Positions 1 through 6,888 of a stretch of DNA of 17,923 nucleotides are shown one piece after another. The DNA lies in NCBI GenBank assembly GCA_002327925.1, contig DCVA01000046.1:1-17923 (forward strand). Reading direction: 5' to 3'. The notes under the pieces are model-generated. The model saw only the letters and a list, made by a program, of their open reading frames with translations, was not told the DNA's origin and searched no databases. A program made the position numbers and the translations under genes. Position 1 is the stretch's first letter. Each line of letters starts with the position of its first letter. This stretch comes from Anaerolineales bacterium UBA2200. GTDB lineage: Bacteria > Chloroflexota > Anaerolineae > UBA2200.

Positions 1-214
1 GGGGCGAGTGGGCCGGACGGCGAGAGCGATCCTGCAAGCCAGCCGTCTCCTGTTCCTTGAAGCGGCGCAGCCACTTGCGCACCGCTTGTCTCGACGTCCG
101 CCAGCGCCGGGCAGTCTCGCTGATGCTGCCAACCTGCTGGTAGGTCATAACCAGTCTCAGTCTTGCGTCGACTCGGCTCATAGCGTATACTTCCCCGTAG
201 GCCATATCGGCCAT
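1..214 (-). CDS. IS481-like transposase, N-terminal fragment cut by window edge
   Basis: Only the first 71 codons are present; the gene continues off the left edge. The fragment reads MADMAYGEVYAMSRVDARLR and then a helix-turn-helix segment with ETARRWRTSRQAVRKWLRRF, followed by GLQDRSRRPAHSP. A helix-turn-helix ending in a G-L-x-D/E-R-S-R-R-P-x-x-S-P stretch is typical of the DNA-binding head of IS481-family (DDE, retroviral-integrase fold) transposases; the catalytic domain would lie outside the window. I chose the ATG at 212-214 because GAGGAG lies about 9 nt upstream. In-frame ATGs at 203-205 and 179-181 are alternatives. The gene points away from infC. The family call is inferred from this head only. 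Confidence 0.75.
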   Translation of the reverse strand, partial: MADMAYGEVYAMSRVDARLRLVMTYQQVGSISETARRWRTSRQAVRKWLRRFKEQETAGLQDRSRRPAHSP

Positions 215-274
215 AGGCGGTGCTCCTCTTGGTGAAGTTGTGCCCACAACTCTTTTACCAGAGGAGCACCGCCT
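215..274. repeat. 15-bp perfect inverted repeat with nested 7-bp palindrome at the head of the transposase gene
   Basis: AGGCGGTGCTCCTCT at 215-229 is the exact reverse complement of AGAGGAGCACCGCCT at 260-274. Between them AGTTGTG (236-242) and CACAACT (245-251) form a second palindrome. The left arm abuts the transposase start codon and contains its ribosome binding site (GAGGAG on the minus strand). RNA made by read-through from outside the element could fold and hide that site. It may also overlap the terminal inverted repeat of the element, whose exact end I cannot place. Confidence 0.75.
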
Positions 275-333
275 TTTGTCAAGATCGCCTGTACCACCTG
301 GTAACGATGTGTTGGCGCAAGAACACGCGTCAC

Positions 334-362
334 TTGACTCCGCGCCATAACTATGATAACAT
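334..362 (+). promoter_or_regulatory. Candidate sigma-70-like promoter for infC-rpmI-rplT
   Basis: TTGACT (334-339) and TAACAT (357-362) are separated by exactly 17 nt. Transcription would begin near 369, giving a leader of about 78 nt before the infC start. That leader can form a small hairpin (GACACG 385-390 with CGTGTC 402-407). The -10 box matches the consensus at only four of six positions, so this is a candidate, not a certainty. Confidence 0.5.
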
Positions 363-446
363 CGCCTCCTTAGTGGGCATGCGGGACACGTGTCTTTTTG
401 TCGTGTCGTCGCGTTTCCACACAACAACAGGTGAGGTGGAGGTCAC

Positions 447-1031
447 ATAGCCAGGGCAGAGCACCGTATCAACGAGGCAATCACAGCAAGTGAAGTGCGG
501 GTAATCGACGACTCGGGTAAACAGGTAGGAGTGTTTCCTATCCGCGAAGCCCTGCGCATCGCTCAGGAGCGAGATGTGGACCTGGTAGAAGTAGCCCCAG
601 CTGCCCGGCCCCCTGTGTGTCGGCTCCTGAACTATGGCAAGTTCCTTTACGAGCGGACGAAGAAAGAGCGGCTGGCTCGCAAAGCGCAGAAAACGATCGA
701 GATCAAAGAGATCCGCATGCAACCCAAGATCGGTGCCCATGATCTCGAGTTCAAGACGCGGCGCGTGCGCGAGTTTCTTGGTGATGGTGCCAAGGTTCGA
801 ATTCGCGTGCGATTCCGCGGTCGGGAGCGCAGCTACCCGGATATCGGTCGGACGCTGCTCGAGCGGCTGGTGGCGAATCTGACCGACGTGGCAATCGTCG
901 AGCAGATGCCCACCATCGAAGAGGGCGCTGGTAGTATCTATGTCCTGGTCGCACCGAAGGCCATTCCTCACAAGGAGACCAGCCTCGAAGAGGATGCAGC
1001 GACGGCGGACGACCTGACAGCGACTCTGTAG
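447..1031 (+). CDS. infC: Translation initiation factor IF-3, likely ATA start
   Basis: IF-3 binds the 30S subunit and checks start-codon and initiator-tRNA pairing. The protein shows the N-domain (RINEAITASEVRVIDDSG, then LREALRIAQ-like IREALRIAQERDVDLVEVAP) and PPVCRLLNYGKFLYE, a lysine/arginine-rich linker, and the C-domain with IRMQPKIGAHDLEFKTRRV and VRIRVRFRGRE. The first standard start codon, GTG at 495, would remove the conserved R-I-N-E block. An in-frame TGA at 432-434 leaves no ATG, GTG or TTG before 495. The best start is therefore ATA at 447, preceded by GAGGTGGAGGT, giving 194 residues beginning (M)ARAEHRINEA. Non-AUG starts (AUU in E. coli) are a known infC feature that lets IF-3 repress its own translation. 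First gene of infC-rpmI-rplT. The function is near certain; the start is inferred. Confidence 0.93.
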   Translation: MARAEHRINEAITASEVRVIDDSGKQVGVFPIREALRIAQERDVDLVEVAPAARPPVCRLLNYGKFLYERTKKERLARKAQKTIEIKEIRMQPKIGAHDLEFKTRRVREFLGDGAKVRIRVRFRGRERSYPDIGRTLLERLVANLTDVAIVEQMPTIEEGAGSIYVLVAPKAIPHKETSLEEDAATADDLTATL

Positions 1032-1065
1032 GGCCAAGCCTCACAGTCAAGGGAGGATGTTTTTC

Positions 1066-1269
1066 GTGCCAAAGATCAAGACCCAGAAGACAGCGGCGAA
1101 GCGATTCGACCGCACCGGAACCGGCAAGCTGATGCGGGCCAAGGGGCATCAGAGCCACTTGCGGCGCAGACGTTCCATGCGCGCCAAGCGCCTCTACGGG
1201 CGCAAGATCGAAGTCACAACTCGCGGCGAGCAGGTGCAGGTCGAGCGCCTTACGCCGTATCTCAAGTAA
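1066..1269 (+). CDS. rpmI: 50S ribosomal protein L35
   Basis: A 67-residue basic protein beginning MPKIKTQKTAAKRFDRTGTG, with the L35 signature of an N-terminal P-K-x-K-T followed by A-A-K-R-F, and HLRRRRSMRAKRL in the middle. It is a late-assembling protein of the large subunit. I chose GTG at 1066 because GGGAGG (1051-1056) lies 9 nt upstream. The in-frame ATG at 1057 overlaps that binding site and would add three residues that the family does not have. It sits 34 nt after infC and 36 nt before rplT, the classic order. A short inverted repeat (ACGCGG-A-CCGCGT) lies in the gap before rplT. Confidence 0.96.
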   Translation: MPKIKTQKTAAKRFDRTGTGKLMRAKGHQSHLRRRRSMRAKRLYGRKIEVTTRGEQVQVERLTPYLK

Positions 1270-1305
1270 CCACGCGGACCGCGTTATTCGAAGGGAGTCA
1301 TTCAA

Positions 1306-1656
1306 TTGCCTAGAGTCAAGAGGGGTGTGCCGGCCCATCAACGGCACAAAGCAGTACTCAAGTACACCAAGGGCCAGCACGGCAGCAAGCACCTGCTCTA
1401 CCGACGGGCCAACGAAGCCCGTATGCACTCGATGTGGTACGCCTATCGTGACCGCCGCGACCGCAAGCGCGAATTCAGGCGTCTATGGATCGTGCGCATC
1501 AACGCGGCCGCGCATCTGTGTGGCACGACCTACCACCAGCTAATGGCCGGGCTGATCAAGGCCGGCGTGGCCATTGATCGCAAGATGCTGGCCGACCTGG
1601 CCGTCAGTGACAATGCGGCGTTCGCTCAGCTGGCAGCCATCGCCAAAGAGGCGTAG
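1306..1656 (+). CDS. rplT: 50S ribosomal protein L20
   Basis: A 116-residue basic protein of normal L20 length. It starts PRVKRGVPAHQRHKAVLKYT, contains RRDRKREFRRLWIVRINAAA, the most conserved stretch of L20, and ends with LADLAVSDNAAFAQLAAIAK. L20 binds 23S rRNA early in assembly of the large subunit. The start is TTG at 1306, with GGGAG 8 nt upstream; no ATG or GTG fits the conserved N-terminus. Last gene of the infC operon, followed 60 nt later by a strong terminator. In some bacteria L20 represses its own operon, but I do not see a clear L20-leader fold here. Confidence 0.97.
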   Translation: MPRVKRGVPAHQRHKAVLKYTKGQHGSKHLLYRRANEARMHSMWYAYRDRRDRKREFRRLWIVRINAAAHLCGTTYHQLMAGLIKAGVAIDRKMLADLAVSDNAAFAQLAAIAKEA

Positions 1657-1716
1657 GGCTCCATCACCGCTGCTGTGTGGTTTCATCACCACATCGCAGA
1701 GCAACACACATTCCAG

Positions 1717-1780
1717 AAACCCGTCTCGCCGCAGACTTCGGCAGTGCGTTGCCACAGTCTGCAGGACGGGTTTTTGCTTT
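1717..1780 (+). terminator. Intrinsic terminator of infC-rpmI-rplT
   Basis: AAACCCGTC (1717-1725) pairs with GACGGGTTT (1765-1773), and an inner stem GCAGACT (1731-1737) pairs with AGTCTGC (1756-1762). The T-run at 1771-1775 follows directly. It is long, with two stacked stems, and separates the ribosomal operon from the methyltransferase gene. Confidence 0.9.
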
Positions 1781-1825
1781 GCCCTTGCTGACGGGTGCAC
1801 CACCAGAGAAGCAGGAAATTGAACC

Positions 1826-2617
1826 GTGATAGATTCGTCGGATGAGGTCACCAGCGTTGGCAACGCAAAAGTCCGAAGCGTGCGGGCGCTGCTGCGGCGA
1901 CAGGGACGCGAGGAACAGAGAGCCTTTGTGGCTGAGGGTGTGCGAGTTATCGAAGAGGGTTTTCGAGCGGGAGTCATGCCCTCCCTGCTGTTCTGCACCC
2001 CGTCAACTCTGCAGCAACCTCGCGCAAAGGCCCTCGTAGATCAGGCTCGACAGACCGGCTGCGATGTAAGAACAGTCAGTGACCGCGTCATGGCCGCAAT
2101 GGCCGACACTGTGACTCCCTCTGGAATCCTGGCCGTATTTCCCATCCCCCCTGTCACAGCACCCGGTCCTCTGAACTGGATACTGATTGCCGATGGGCTC
2201 CGCGATCCGGGCAACCTCGGAACCATTCTGCGTTCAGCGTGGGCAACCCACGTGCAACTCGTGATAACCACTCCCAGCACGGTAGATCTCTACGGCCCCA
2301 AGGTTGTGCGAGCGGCAATGGGGGCTCACTTTCACCTCGCCCTGTGGGCTGATCAGGGCTGGCCCGCTGTCGAGGAGACAGTGCGGGGGCTGAATGTACT
2401 GCTGGCCAAGCCGCGGGCCGGCGAGGAGTACTGGAAGGTCGACTGGCGTCGTCCCACGGCCCTACTAATCGGCGGCGAAGCGGCGGGGGCCAGCGCAGAG
2501 GCGGAGAGGTTCACCACAGGCTACGTGAACATCCCCATGGACGAAACCACCGAATCGGTCAATGCGTCCGTCGCAGCAAGCATCTTGCTGTTCGAGGCGG
2601 CGCGACAGAGGCGGTAG
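1826..2617 (+). CDS. SpoU/TrmH-family RNA 2'-O-methyltransferase (SPOUT)
   Basis: A 263-residue protein of the RlmB/TrmH/TsnR kind, which methylates a ribose 2'-OH in rRNA or tRNA using S-adenosylmethionine. The N-terminal part (about 10-100) fits a SpoU substrate-binding domain, with FVAEGVRVIEEG. All three SPOUT motifs are visible: DGLRDPGNLGTILRSA at 123-138 (N130, R136), LLIGGEAAG at 213-221, and NIPMDETTESVNASVAASI at about 235-253, which shapes the trefoil-knot cofactor site. The start is GTG at 1826 with AGGA about 9 nt upstream. It is separated from rplT by the terminator, and no promoter stands out. Such genes often follow rplT or precede pheS. The exact target nucleotide cannot be read from the sequence. 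Confidence 0.9.
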   Translation: MIDSSDEVTSVGNAKVRSVRALLRRQGREEQRAFVAEGVRVIEEGFRAGVMPSLLFCTPSTLQQPRAKALVDQARQTGCDVRTVSDRVMAAMADTVTPSGILAVFPIPPVTAPGPLNWILIADGLRDPGNLGTILRSAWATHVQLVITTPSTVDLYGPKVVRAAMGAHFHLALWADQGWPAVEETVRGLNVLLAKPRAGEEYWKVDWRRPTALLIGGEAAGASAEAERFTTGYVNIPMDETTESVNASVAASILLFEAARQRR

Positions 2618-2620
2618 TGT

Positions 2621-3115
2621 CTACGATTCACCGTTGAGACTCTCCAGGTATTCCAGAATCAGCTCGAGAGCAGCTCTCGCCGAACACTCGCGGTTTTCGC
2701 GGCGCGCTCCCGCCCATACGTAGCGACGCGATATCCCCTGTGTGGATGACGCCAAACCAATATAGGTCATGCCCACTGGTTTGTCCGGCAGAGCCCCACC
2801 TGGCCCTGCGATTCCGGTCACAGCCACAGCTATATCCACCTTGAGCCTCGTTCTCGCACCAAGGGCCATTTCCAGCACCGTCTCCGAGCTCACGGCACCA
2901 AACTCCCGCAGAGTGCTTGCCCTGACTCCCAACAAGCGTCTCTTAATCTCGTTCGAATACGCCACCACTCCGCCCAGAAAATAGGCAGAGGATCCGGCAA
3001 TGTCCGTGATGTACGATGCCAGCAGCCCGCCTGTGCAGGACTCGGCGAGTCCCAGTGTGAGATGACGTACAAGTAGCTGCTCGCCGACGTGCCTGGCTAA
3101 GGATTCTGTGTCCAT
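2621..3115 (-). CDS. pncC: Stand-alone CinA C-terminal domain protein, nicotinamide-nucleotide amidohydrolase (PncC type)
   Basis: 164 residues, the length of a single CinA C-terminal domain without the N-terminal MoCF-like half. Family signatures: AESCTGGLL (S26, C27, T28, the nucleophile region), GGVVAYSNEIKRRLLGV, FGAVSSETVLEMA, and AVTGIAGPGG followed by KPVGMTYIG. PncC enzymes convert NMN to nicotinic acid mononucleotide and ammonia, which feeds the NAD salvage pathway; NadD, encoded further right, uses that product. Start ATG at 3113-3115 lies inside the end of the upstream exonuclease gene (19-nt overlap), so translation is probably coupled. Its stop is only 3 nt from the stop of the convergent methyltransferase gene. 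Confidence 0.9.
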   Translation of the reverse strand: MDTESLARHVGEQLLVRHLTLGLAESCTGGLLASYITDIAGSSAYFLGGVVAYSNEIKRRLLGVRASTLREFGAVSSETVLEMALGARTRLKVDIAVAVTGIAGPGGALPDKPVGMTYIGLASSTQGISRRYVWAGARRENRECSARAALELILEYLESLNGES

Positions 3116-3678
3116 GATCTTGGCCGAGAATTCTCCAGGAGCATATTCATGAACAGCCCCCCCTGCTCGAGCGCATCATCCATTGGCCGGTGCGTGTGAG
3201 GCAGGTCATCGAACCAACGCTTGGGCAAGTCGCCCTTGCCACAATCCCGGTAGCCTCTCTTCAGCATGGCCATGGCATAGCTTCGCACATCGATCCCATG
3301 GTGCCCAAAAGGGCACTCACCGGCGAAGCGGATCAGATACCAGTAGACGAACGTGAAATCGTAGCCAAGCGGATAGGCGACAAAGATCGGGCGCCCGGGC
3401 AGCGTCTTGAGCCAGGAAACGTACATCGTCATCGCCAGCTCGGGCGGCTGCGGCTCTCTGCGGCTGAGCCGCCACTCCACAGGATGACCCTCCCACCACT
3501 TCATCGTCTTGGGATGACCGGTCGCACCGGGCAACAGTTCGAGGTTTATATCGAACGTTCCAACAAGTGTCTTGTCCGGATGGTAGGCCGCAGAGGCGAA
3601 GCTGAGCATCGAGTGTGGCCCGGGGATCGGCCCGTCTGCCTCAATGTCGGTGCTTACGTACACCTCCCTCTTCTTCAT
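3097..3678 (-). CDS. DEDDh-type 3'-5' exonuclease (DnaQ/RNase T-like fold)
   Basis: 193 residues. Exo motif I is VSTDIEADG with D11 and E13; motif II is YPLGYDFTFVYWYL with D107; motif III is H163-RPMD-D168, matching the HxxxxD form of the DEDDh group. These residues bind two metal ions for 3'-5' hydrolysis of DNA or RNA ends. The substrate is unknown; the protein is too short to contain other domains. I chose ATG at 3678, with GGGGGT about 9 nt upstream, over a TTG at 3729 that would add 17 residues of unlikely sequence. First gene of a two-gene minus-strand unit with pncC; the two have no obvious functional link. The promoter is not clear. Confidence 0.85.
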   Translation of the reverse strand: MKKREVYVSTDIEADGPIPGPHSMLSFASAAYHPDKTLVGTFDINLELLPGATGHPKTMKWWEGHPVEWRLSRREPQPPELAMTMYVSWLKTLPGRPIFVAYPLGYDFTFVYWYLIRFAGECPFGHHGIDVRSYAMAMLKRGYRDCGKGDLPKRWFDDLPHTHRPMDDALEQGGLFMNMLLENSRPRSWTQNP

Positions 3679-3759
3679 TCCAGGTCTACCCCCATTCTCG
3701 AATCGATACGATGAGTCGCGGTGAGCCAAACCGCTCGGCCTCGGCTCAATAGAGTGCCT

Positions 3760-3779
3760 GGGCTATTGTGCCATAGCCC
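3760..3779. repeat. 7-bp inverted repeat in the exonuclease/obgE divergent region
   Basis: GGGCTAT (3760-3766) and ATAGCCC (3773-3779) are separated by 6 nt. It lies in the 203-bp divergent region, 60 nt upstream of the obgE -35 box, and has no adjacent T-run, so it is not a normal terminator. It could be an operator or chance. Confidence 0.35.
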
Positions 3780-3838
3780 GCCACCTGACGCAAACAGCGG
3801 GGCACGCATTGTGGATGTCAGGTCCGGCTCGGTCACAA

Positions 3839-3867
3839 TTGCAGCACCCACCCCAACGTGATATAAT
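3839..3867 (+). promoter_or_regulatory. Strong extended -10 promoter for obgE-nadD operon
   Basis: TTGCAG (3839-3844), a 17-nt spacer, and TATAAT (3862-3867) preceded by TG at 3859-3860 (extended -10). The expected start point, A3874, is only about 8 nt before the obgE ATG, and no Shine-Dalgarno sequence fits in between. Confidence 0.85.
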
Positions 3868-3881
3868 CCCGCCACAAAACC

Positions 3882-5150
3882 ATGGATGAACGCCTGTTTT
3901 TTGATGAAGCAACCATAGAGACCCGGGCGGGAGACGGCGGCAACGGCAGCGTGAGCTTCCGCCGCGAAAAGTTCGTTCCCCTCGGCGGTCCCAGCGGCGG
4001 CAACGGCGGACGCGGGGGTAATGTCTATGTACTTGCCAACCGCCGACTGAACACGCTGATCCAGTTCCAGAGACAGAGACACTTCGCCGCCGAGCCCGGC
4101 GGAAAGGGCGACCGCAAGAACATGCAGGGCAAGAATGGTGAGGATCTCTTCATCGCCGTTCCACCCGGCACAGTCGTCCGCGATGCGGCAACAGCCGAGC
4201 TCCTTGCTGACCTGATGGTGGATGGGCAAAAGGTGATCGTGGCGCACGGTGGGCGTGGTGGTCGCGGCAATGCTGCCTTTGCCACCCCCACGAACCAGGC
4301 TCCACGCATCGCGGAAAAGGGCGAGCCAGGTGAAGCCCGGACACTGAGGTTGGAACTCAAGCTAATCGCCGATGTGGGCATCATCGGCGTGCCCAACGCA
4401 GGCAAATCGACTCTTCTCTCCGCCACAAGCTCCGCCCGACCCAAGATCGCAGACTACCCGTTCACCACTCTGACGCCGAACCTGGGTGTGGCAACAATCG
4501 ACGAGGAGACCCTGGTACTGGCAGATATCCCTGGTCTCATCGAGGGGGCCCACGAGGGTGCCGGCCTTGGCACTGCCTTTCTCAGGCACATAGAGCGTAC
4601 GCGGGTACTGATCCATCTTCTAGACGGTGCCTCTGCGGACCCGCTCGCCGATTTCGAGATCATCAATCATGAGCTTGACTTGTTCAGCGCCAGGCTGGCT
4701 GCCAAGCCGCAGATCGTGGCCTTGAACAAGATGGACCTCCCAGATGCTCAGCAGGCCTGGCAGACCGTGCAGAAAGCAATGAGGAAGCGCAGCCTGCCCG
4801 TTCATGCCATCTCAGCAGTCACTGGCCAAGGCACAGTCGAGCTGCTGCGCGAAGTAATGACGGTGCTGAAGGCACAGCCGACGGAATCAAACATCCTTGA
4901 GGAGCCCAAGGTTTTCCGCCCGGAAGAGTCGGAAGATGTCTTCTGGGTGACCCGGGAGAGGGGAAACTTGCGCGTTCGCGGCCGCCGGGTGGAACGGGCC
5001 GCAGTGATGACTGATTGGGCAAATGATGAAGCCGTCGCGCGGTTTCAACGGATCCTCAAGGCAATCGGCATCCTGGACGCCTTGCAGAAGGCAGGCGTCA
5101 AAACCGGAGACACGGTTGTGATCGGCGAGCATGAACTCGAGTGGCAATGA
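3882..5150 (+). CDS. obgE: GTPase ObgE/CgtA, ribosome assembly
   Basis: A 422-residue protein with all three parts of Obg. The glycine-rich Obg fold (about 3-158) contains AGDGGNGSVSFRREKFVPLG and GGNGGRGGNV. The GTPase domain (about 160-330) has the P-loop GVPNAGKS (169-176), FTTLTPN (194-200), DIPGLIEGAHEG (215-226), NKMD (282-285) and SAV (311-313). The C-terminal OCT domain (about 340-420) contains VFWVTRERGNLRVRG and ends in VIGEHELEWQ. Obg acts in late 50S assembly and ppGpp-linked growth control. The ATG at 3882 is the only start that keeps the Obg N-terminus. It has almost no leader and no visible ribosome binding site. Its stop overlaps the nadD start (ATGA). Confidence 0.97.
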   Translation: MDERLFFDEATIETRAGDGGNGSVSFRREKFVPLGGPSGGNGGRGGNVYVLANRRLNTLIQFQRQRHFAAEPGGKGDRKNMQGKNGEDLFIAVPPGTVVRDAATAELLADLMVDGQKVIVAHGGRGGRGNAAFATPTNQAPRIAEKGEPGEARTLRLELKLIADVGIIGVPNAGKSTLLSATSSARPKIADYPFTTLTPNLGVATIDEETLVLADIPGLIEGAHEGAGLGTAFLRHIERTRVLIHLLDGASADPLADFEIINHELDLFSARLAAKPQIVALNKMDLPDAQQAWQTVQKAMRKRSLPVHAISAVTGQGTVELLREVMTVLKAQPTESNILEEPKVFRPEESEDVFWVTRERGNLRVRGRRVERAAVMTDWANDEAVARFQRILKAIGILDALQKAGVKTGDTVVIGEHELEWQ

Positions 5151-5833
5151 GACCAGCCCGCACCTCAAGAAAGGCACCCGTTGAGCCCGCCAAACGCGTT
5201 GGCTTGTTCGGCGGGACCTTCGACCCGATCCATCATGGACATCTGGTCATCGCTGAAGATGCACGCTGTTACCTTGGCTTGGACAAGGTCATCTTCATAC
5301 CGGCCTACCAGCCCCCACACAAATCGCAGGGATCCTACTCGGCCTTTGAGCACAGGGTGCGCATGGTCGAACTGGCAATTGCGTCCAACCCGCATTTCGA
5401 GTTGTCCCTGATCGAAACGCGCCTGCCCGTGCCCTCCTACACGATGGATACAGTGAGAGCTGTGCTGGCTGACCTGGGTAGCTCTGTTGTGCCGTACTTT
5501 ATTGTGGGTATGGACTCCCTGGCCAACATCCTGACGTGGCACAAACCCGACGAGCTCTTACGTCTGTGCCGAATTGTGGTGGGTGAGCGAGCCGGTTACC
5601 AGGTGGACATCGCCGCTCTGGAGAACCAGCTCCCTGGTCTCAGGCAGAGTTTAGAGTTGATCGACACACCAGAGCTCTCCATCTCCTCGACCGACCTGCA
5701 GTGGCGTATTCGATCCGGGCTGCCCATCCGCTACCAGCTGCCCGTGTGTGTCGAGCGTTACATTCGTAGGCACAGACTGTACATGGAAAAGCTCAGAGAC
5801 CAGAGGCAAGACCCGGTTGGTGCTTGCCAGTGA
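5147..5833 (+). CDS. nadD: Nicotinate-nucleotide adenylyltransferase
   Basis: 228 residues. NadD joins nicotinic acid mononucleotide and ATP to make deamido-NAD. The nucleotidyltransferase signature GLFGGTFDPIHHGH spans 19-32, with HHGH as the (H/T)xGH motif. PPHK is at 56-59, GMDSL at 121-125 and ISST at 179-182, followed by DLQWRIRSG, the second nucleotide-binding motif. The ATG at 5147 overlaps the obgE stop (ATGA); a GTG two codons earlier is less likely. The 17 residues before the core are longer than usual, but no internal start is available. obgE next to nadD is a common bacterial arrangement. It continues into the next gene by a GTGA overlap. Confidence 0.95.
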   Translation: MRPARTSRKAPVEPAKRVGLFGGTFDPIHHGHLVIAEDARCYLGLDKVIFIPAYQPPHKSQGSYSAFEHRVRMVELAIASNPHFELSLIETRLPVPSYTMDTVRAVLADLGSSVVPYFIVGMDSLANILTWHKPDELLRLCRIVVGERAGYQVDIAALENQLPGLRQSLELIDTPELSISSTDLQWRIRSGLPIRYQLPVCVERYIRRHRLYMEKLRDQRQDPVGACQ

Positions 5834-6672
5834 CTCTGTCTCTCAGTCTATCCACTGGTTGTCTGGCCCACTTGCCTCTGCGGCTGGCCTTCCGTTTTGC
5901 ACACGAGGCCGGGTTCGACGGACTTGAACTCGTCCGCACGCCAGCCGTCGCCATCTCTGGCGCGGGCTTCGTCAGGAGACTCAGCCAGCAGTACAACCTT
6001 CCAATCCTGAGTGTGCATCCATCGGTCATCCCCTACCCGGGCTACGACCGCGCGACGAAGGTCCTCCCGGAACTCGTTGCCCTGGCCGAACTCACGGACA
6101 GCCCACTGGTCGTAATACACACTCCCAAGGAAGAGACTCTGGACCACCCCAAAGGCAGGCAGTTCGTGGATACCCTGCTGCGTGAATCAGAGCGGGCGAA
6201 ACCCAGAGTGCGGATCACCCTCGAAAACGCGGGGTTCTACCGACCTGCAGACAAACGCTACTGGCTGCATGATATTGGAAACCTGCGCAGTCTGGCTGAT
6301 CTGTATGACCTGCCATTGACCTTCGATACATCTCACGCCGGAACCACGCCTCTTGGGCTCGAGGATTCATATCGTTTGTTGCGAGACCGTGTGGTCAACG
6401 TGCACTTTAGTGACCTCCGGCCCCGCCACCTGCCCCCCGACTGGAGACCGCTCTACACGATCCTGGCTCATCACCAGATGCCTGGCGAAGGCACCCTGCC
6501 GCTCTCCCAGTTTGTCCTCGCTCTGCTGAGGCACGGCTACCGTGGCCCCCTCACCTTTGAACTGAGTCCGGTGGCGTTGGGGGGTTGGAGTCCGCCGCAA
6601 ATCACCCGGAGGCTGAGGCAGTCCATTCAGTTCGTTCGCCAGATTGAGTCCAGCTACACCTCGCACGCGTAG
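5830..6672 (+). CDS. Sugar phosphate isomerase/epimerase-like TIM-barrel protein
   Basis: 280 residues from GTG at 5830, which overlaps the nadD stop as GTGA; TTG at 5824 would add two residues. The sequence fits the xylose isomerase/AP endonuclease-2 TIM barrel: AHEAGFDGLELVRTP near the start, ILSVHPSV, LVVIHTPKEE, ITLENAG, LTFDTSHAG, VVNVHFSDLRP, and LTFELSP near the end. The E, D, H and E residues at the ends of these strands are where this superfamily binds its divalent metals. The substrate is unknown; the superfamily includes sugar epimerases, inosose dehydratases and endonuclease IV, and I see no feature that picks one. Third gene of the obgE operon. No plus-strand terminator is obvious after it. 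Confidence 0.8.
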   Translation: MTLSLSLSTGCLAHLPLRLAFRFAHEAGFDGLELVRTPAVAISGAGFVRRLSQQYNLPILSVHPSVIPYPGYDRATKVLPELVALAELTDSPLVVIHTPKEETLDHPKGRQFVDTLLRESERAKPRVRITLENAGFYRPADKRYWLHDIGNLRSLADLYDLPLTFDTSHAGTTPLGLEDSYRLLRDRVVNVHFSDLRPRHLPPDWRPLYTILAHHQMPGEGTLPLSQFVLALLRHGYRGPLTFELSPVALGGWSPPQITRRLRQSIQFVRQIESSYTSHA

Positions 6673-6779
6673 GTGGCCTGTCTACTCAGAGCTCCCCTTG
6701 CCAGCAGCTCGAGAAACAAACGGGCGCCTAACGGTCCACTGGGTGCTATCGGCTGGCTGACTTTCGTTGTCATCCGCGC

Positions 6780-6819
6780 CGTCGGCAAAAGAAACGGGGT
6801 GGCCTGTCGACCACCCCGT
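6780..6819 (-). terminator. Intrinsic terminator of the minus-strand two-gene unit
   Basis: ACGGGGTGG (6794-6802) and CCACCCCGT (6811-6819) form a 9-bp stem with an 8-nt loop. On the minus strand the stem is followed by TTTCTTTT, so it ends transcription coming from 9011 to 6889. On the plus strand it lacks a T-run. The rest of the gap at 6673-6888 shows nothing I recognise. Confidence 0.85.
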
Positions 6820-6888
6820 GCACCCTCCATTGTCCCGCTGTGCAGGTGAAATGAGCCTTCGAAACGGGACCCCGCGATGAGGCGAAAC

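Noticed and set aside
385..407. infC leader hairpin GACACG/CGTGTC with an internal T5 as an attenuator
   Set aside because: The stem is only 6 bp and the T-run is in the loop, not after the stem.
351..1037. 228-codon minus-strand frame covering infC
   Set aside because: It is antisense to a certain gene (infC) and has no family similarity or start signal.
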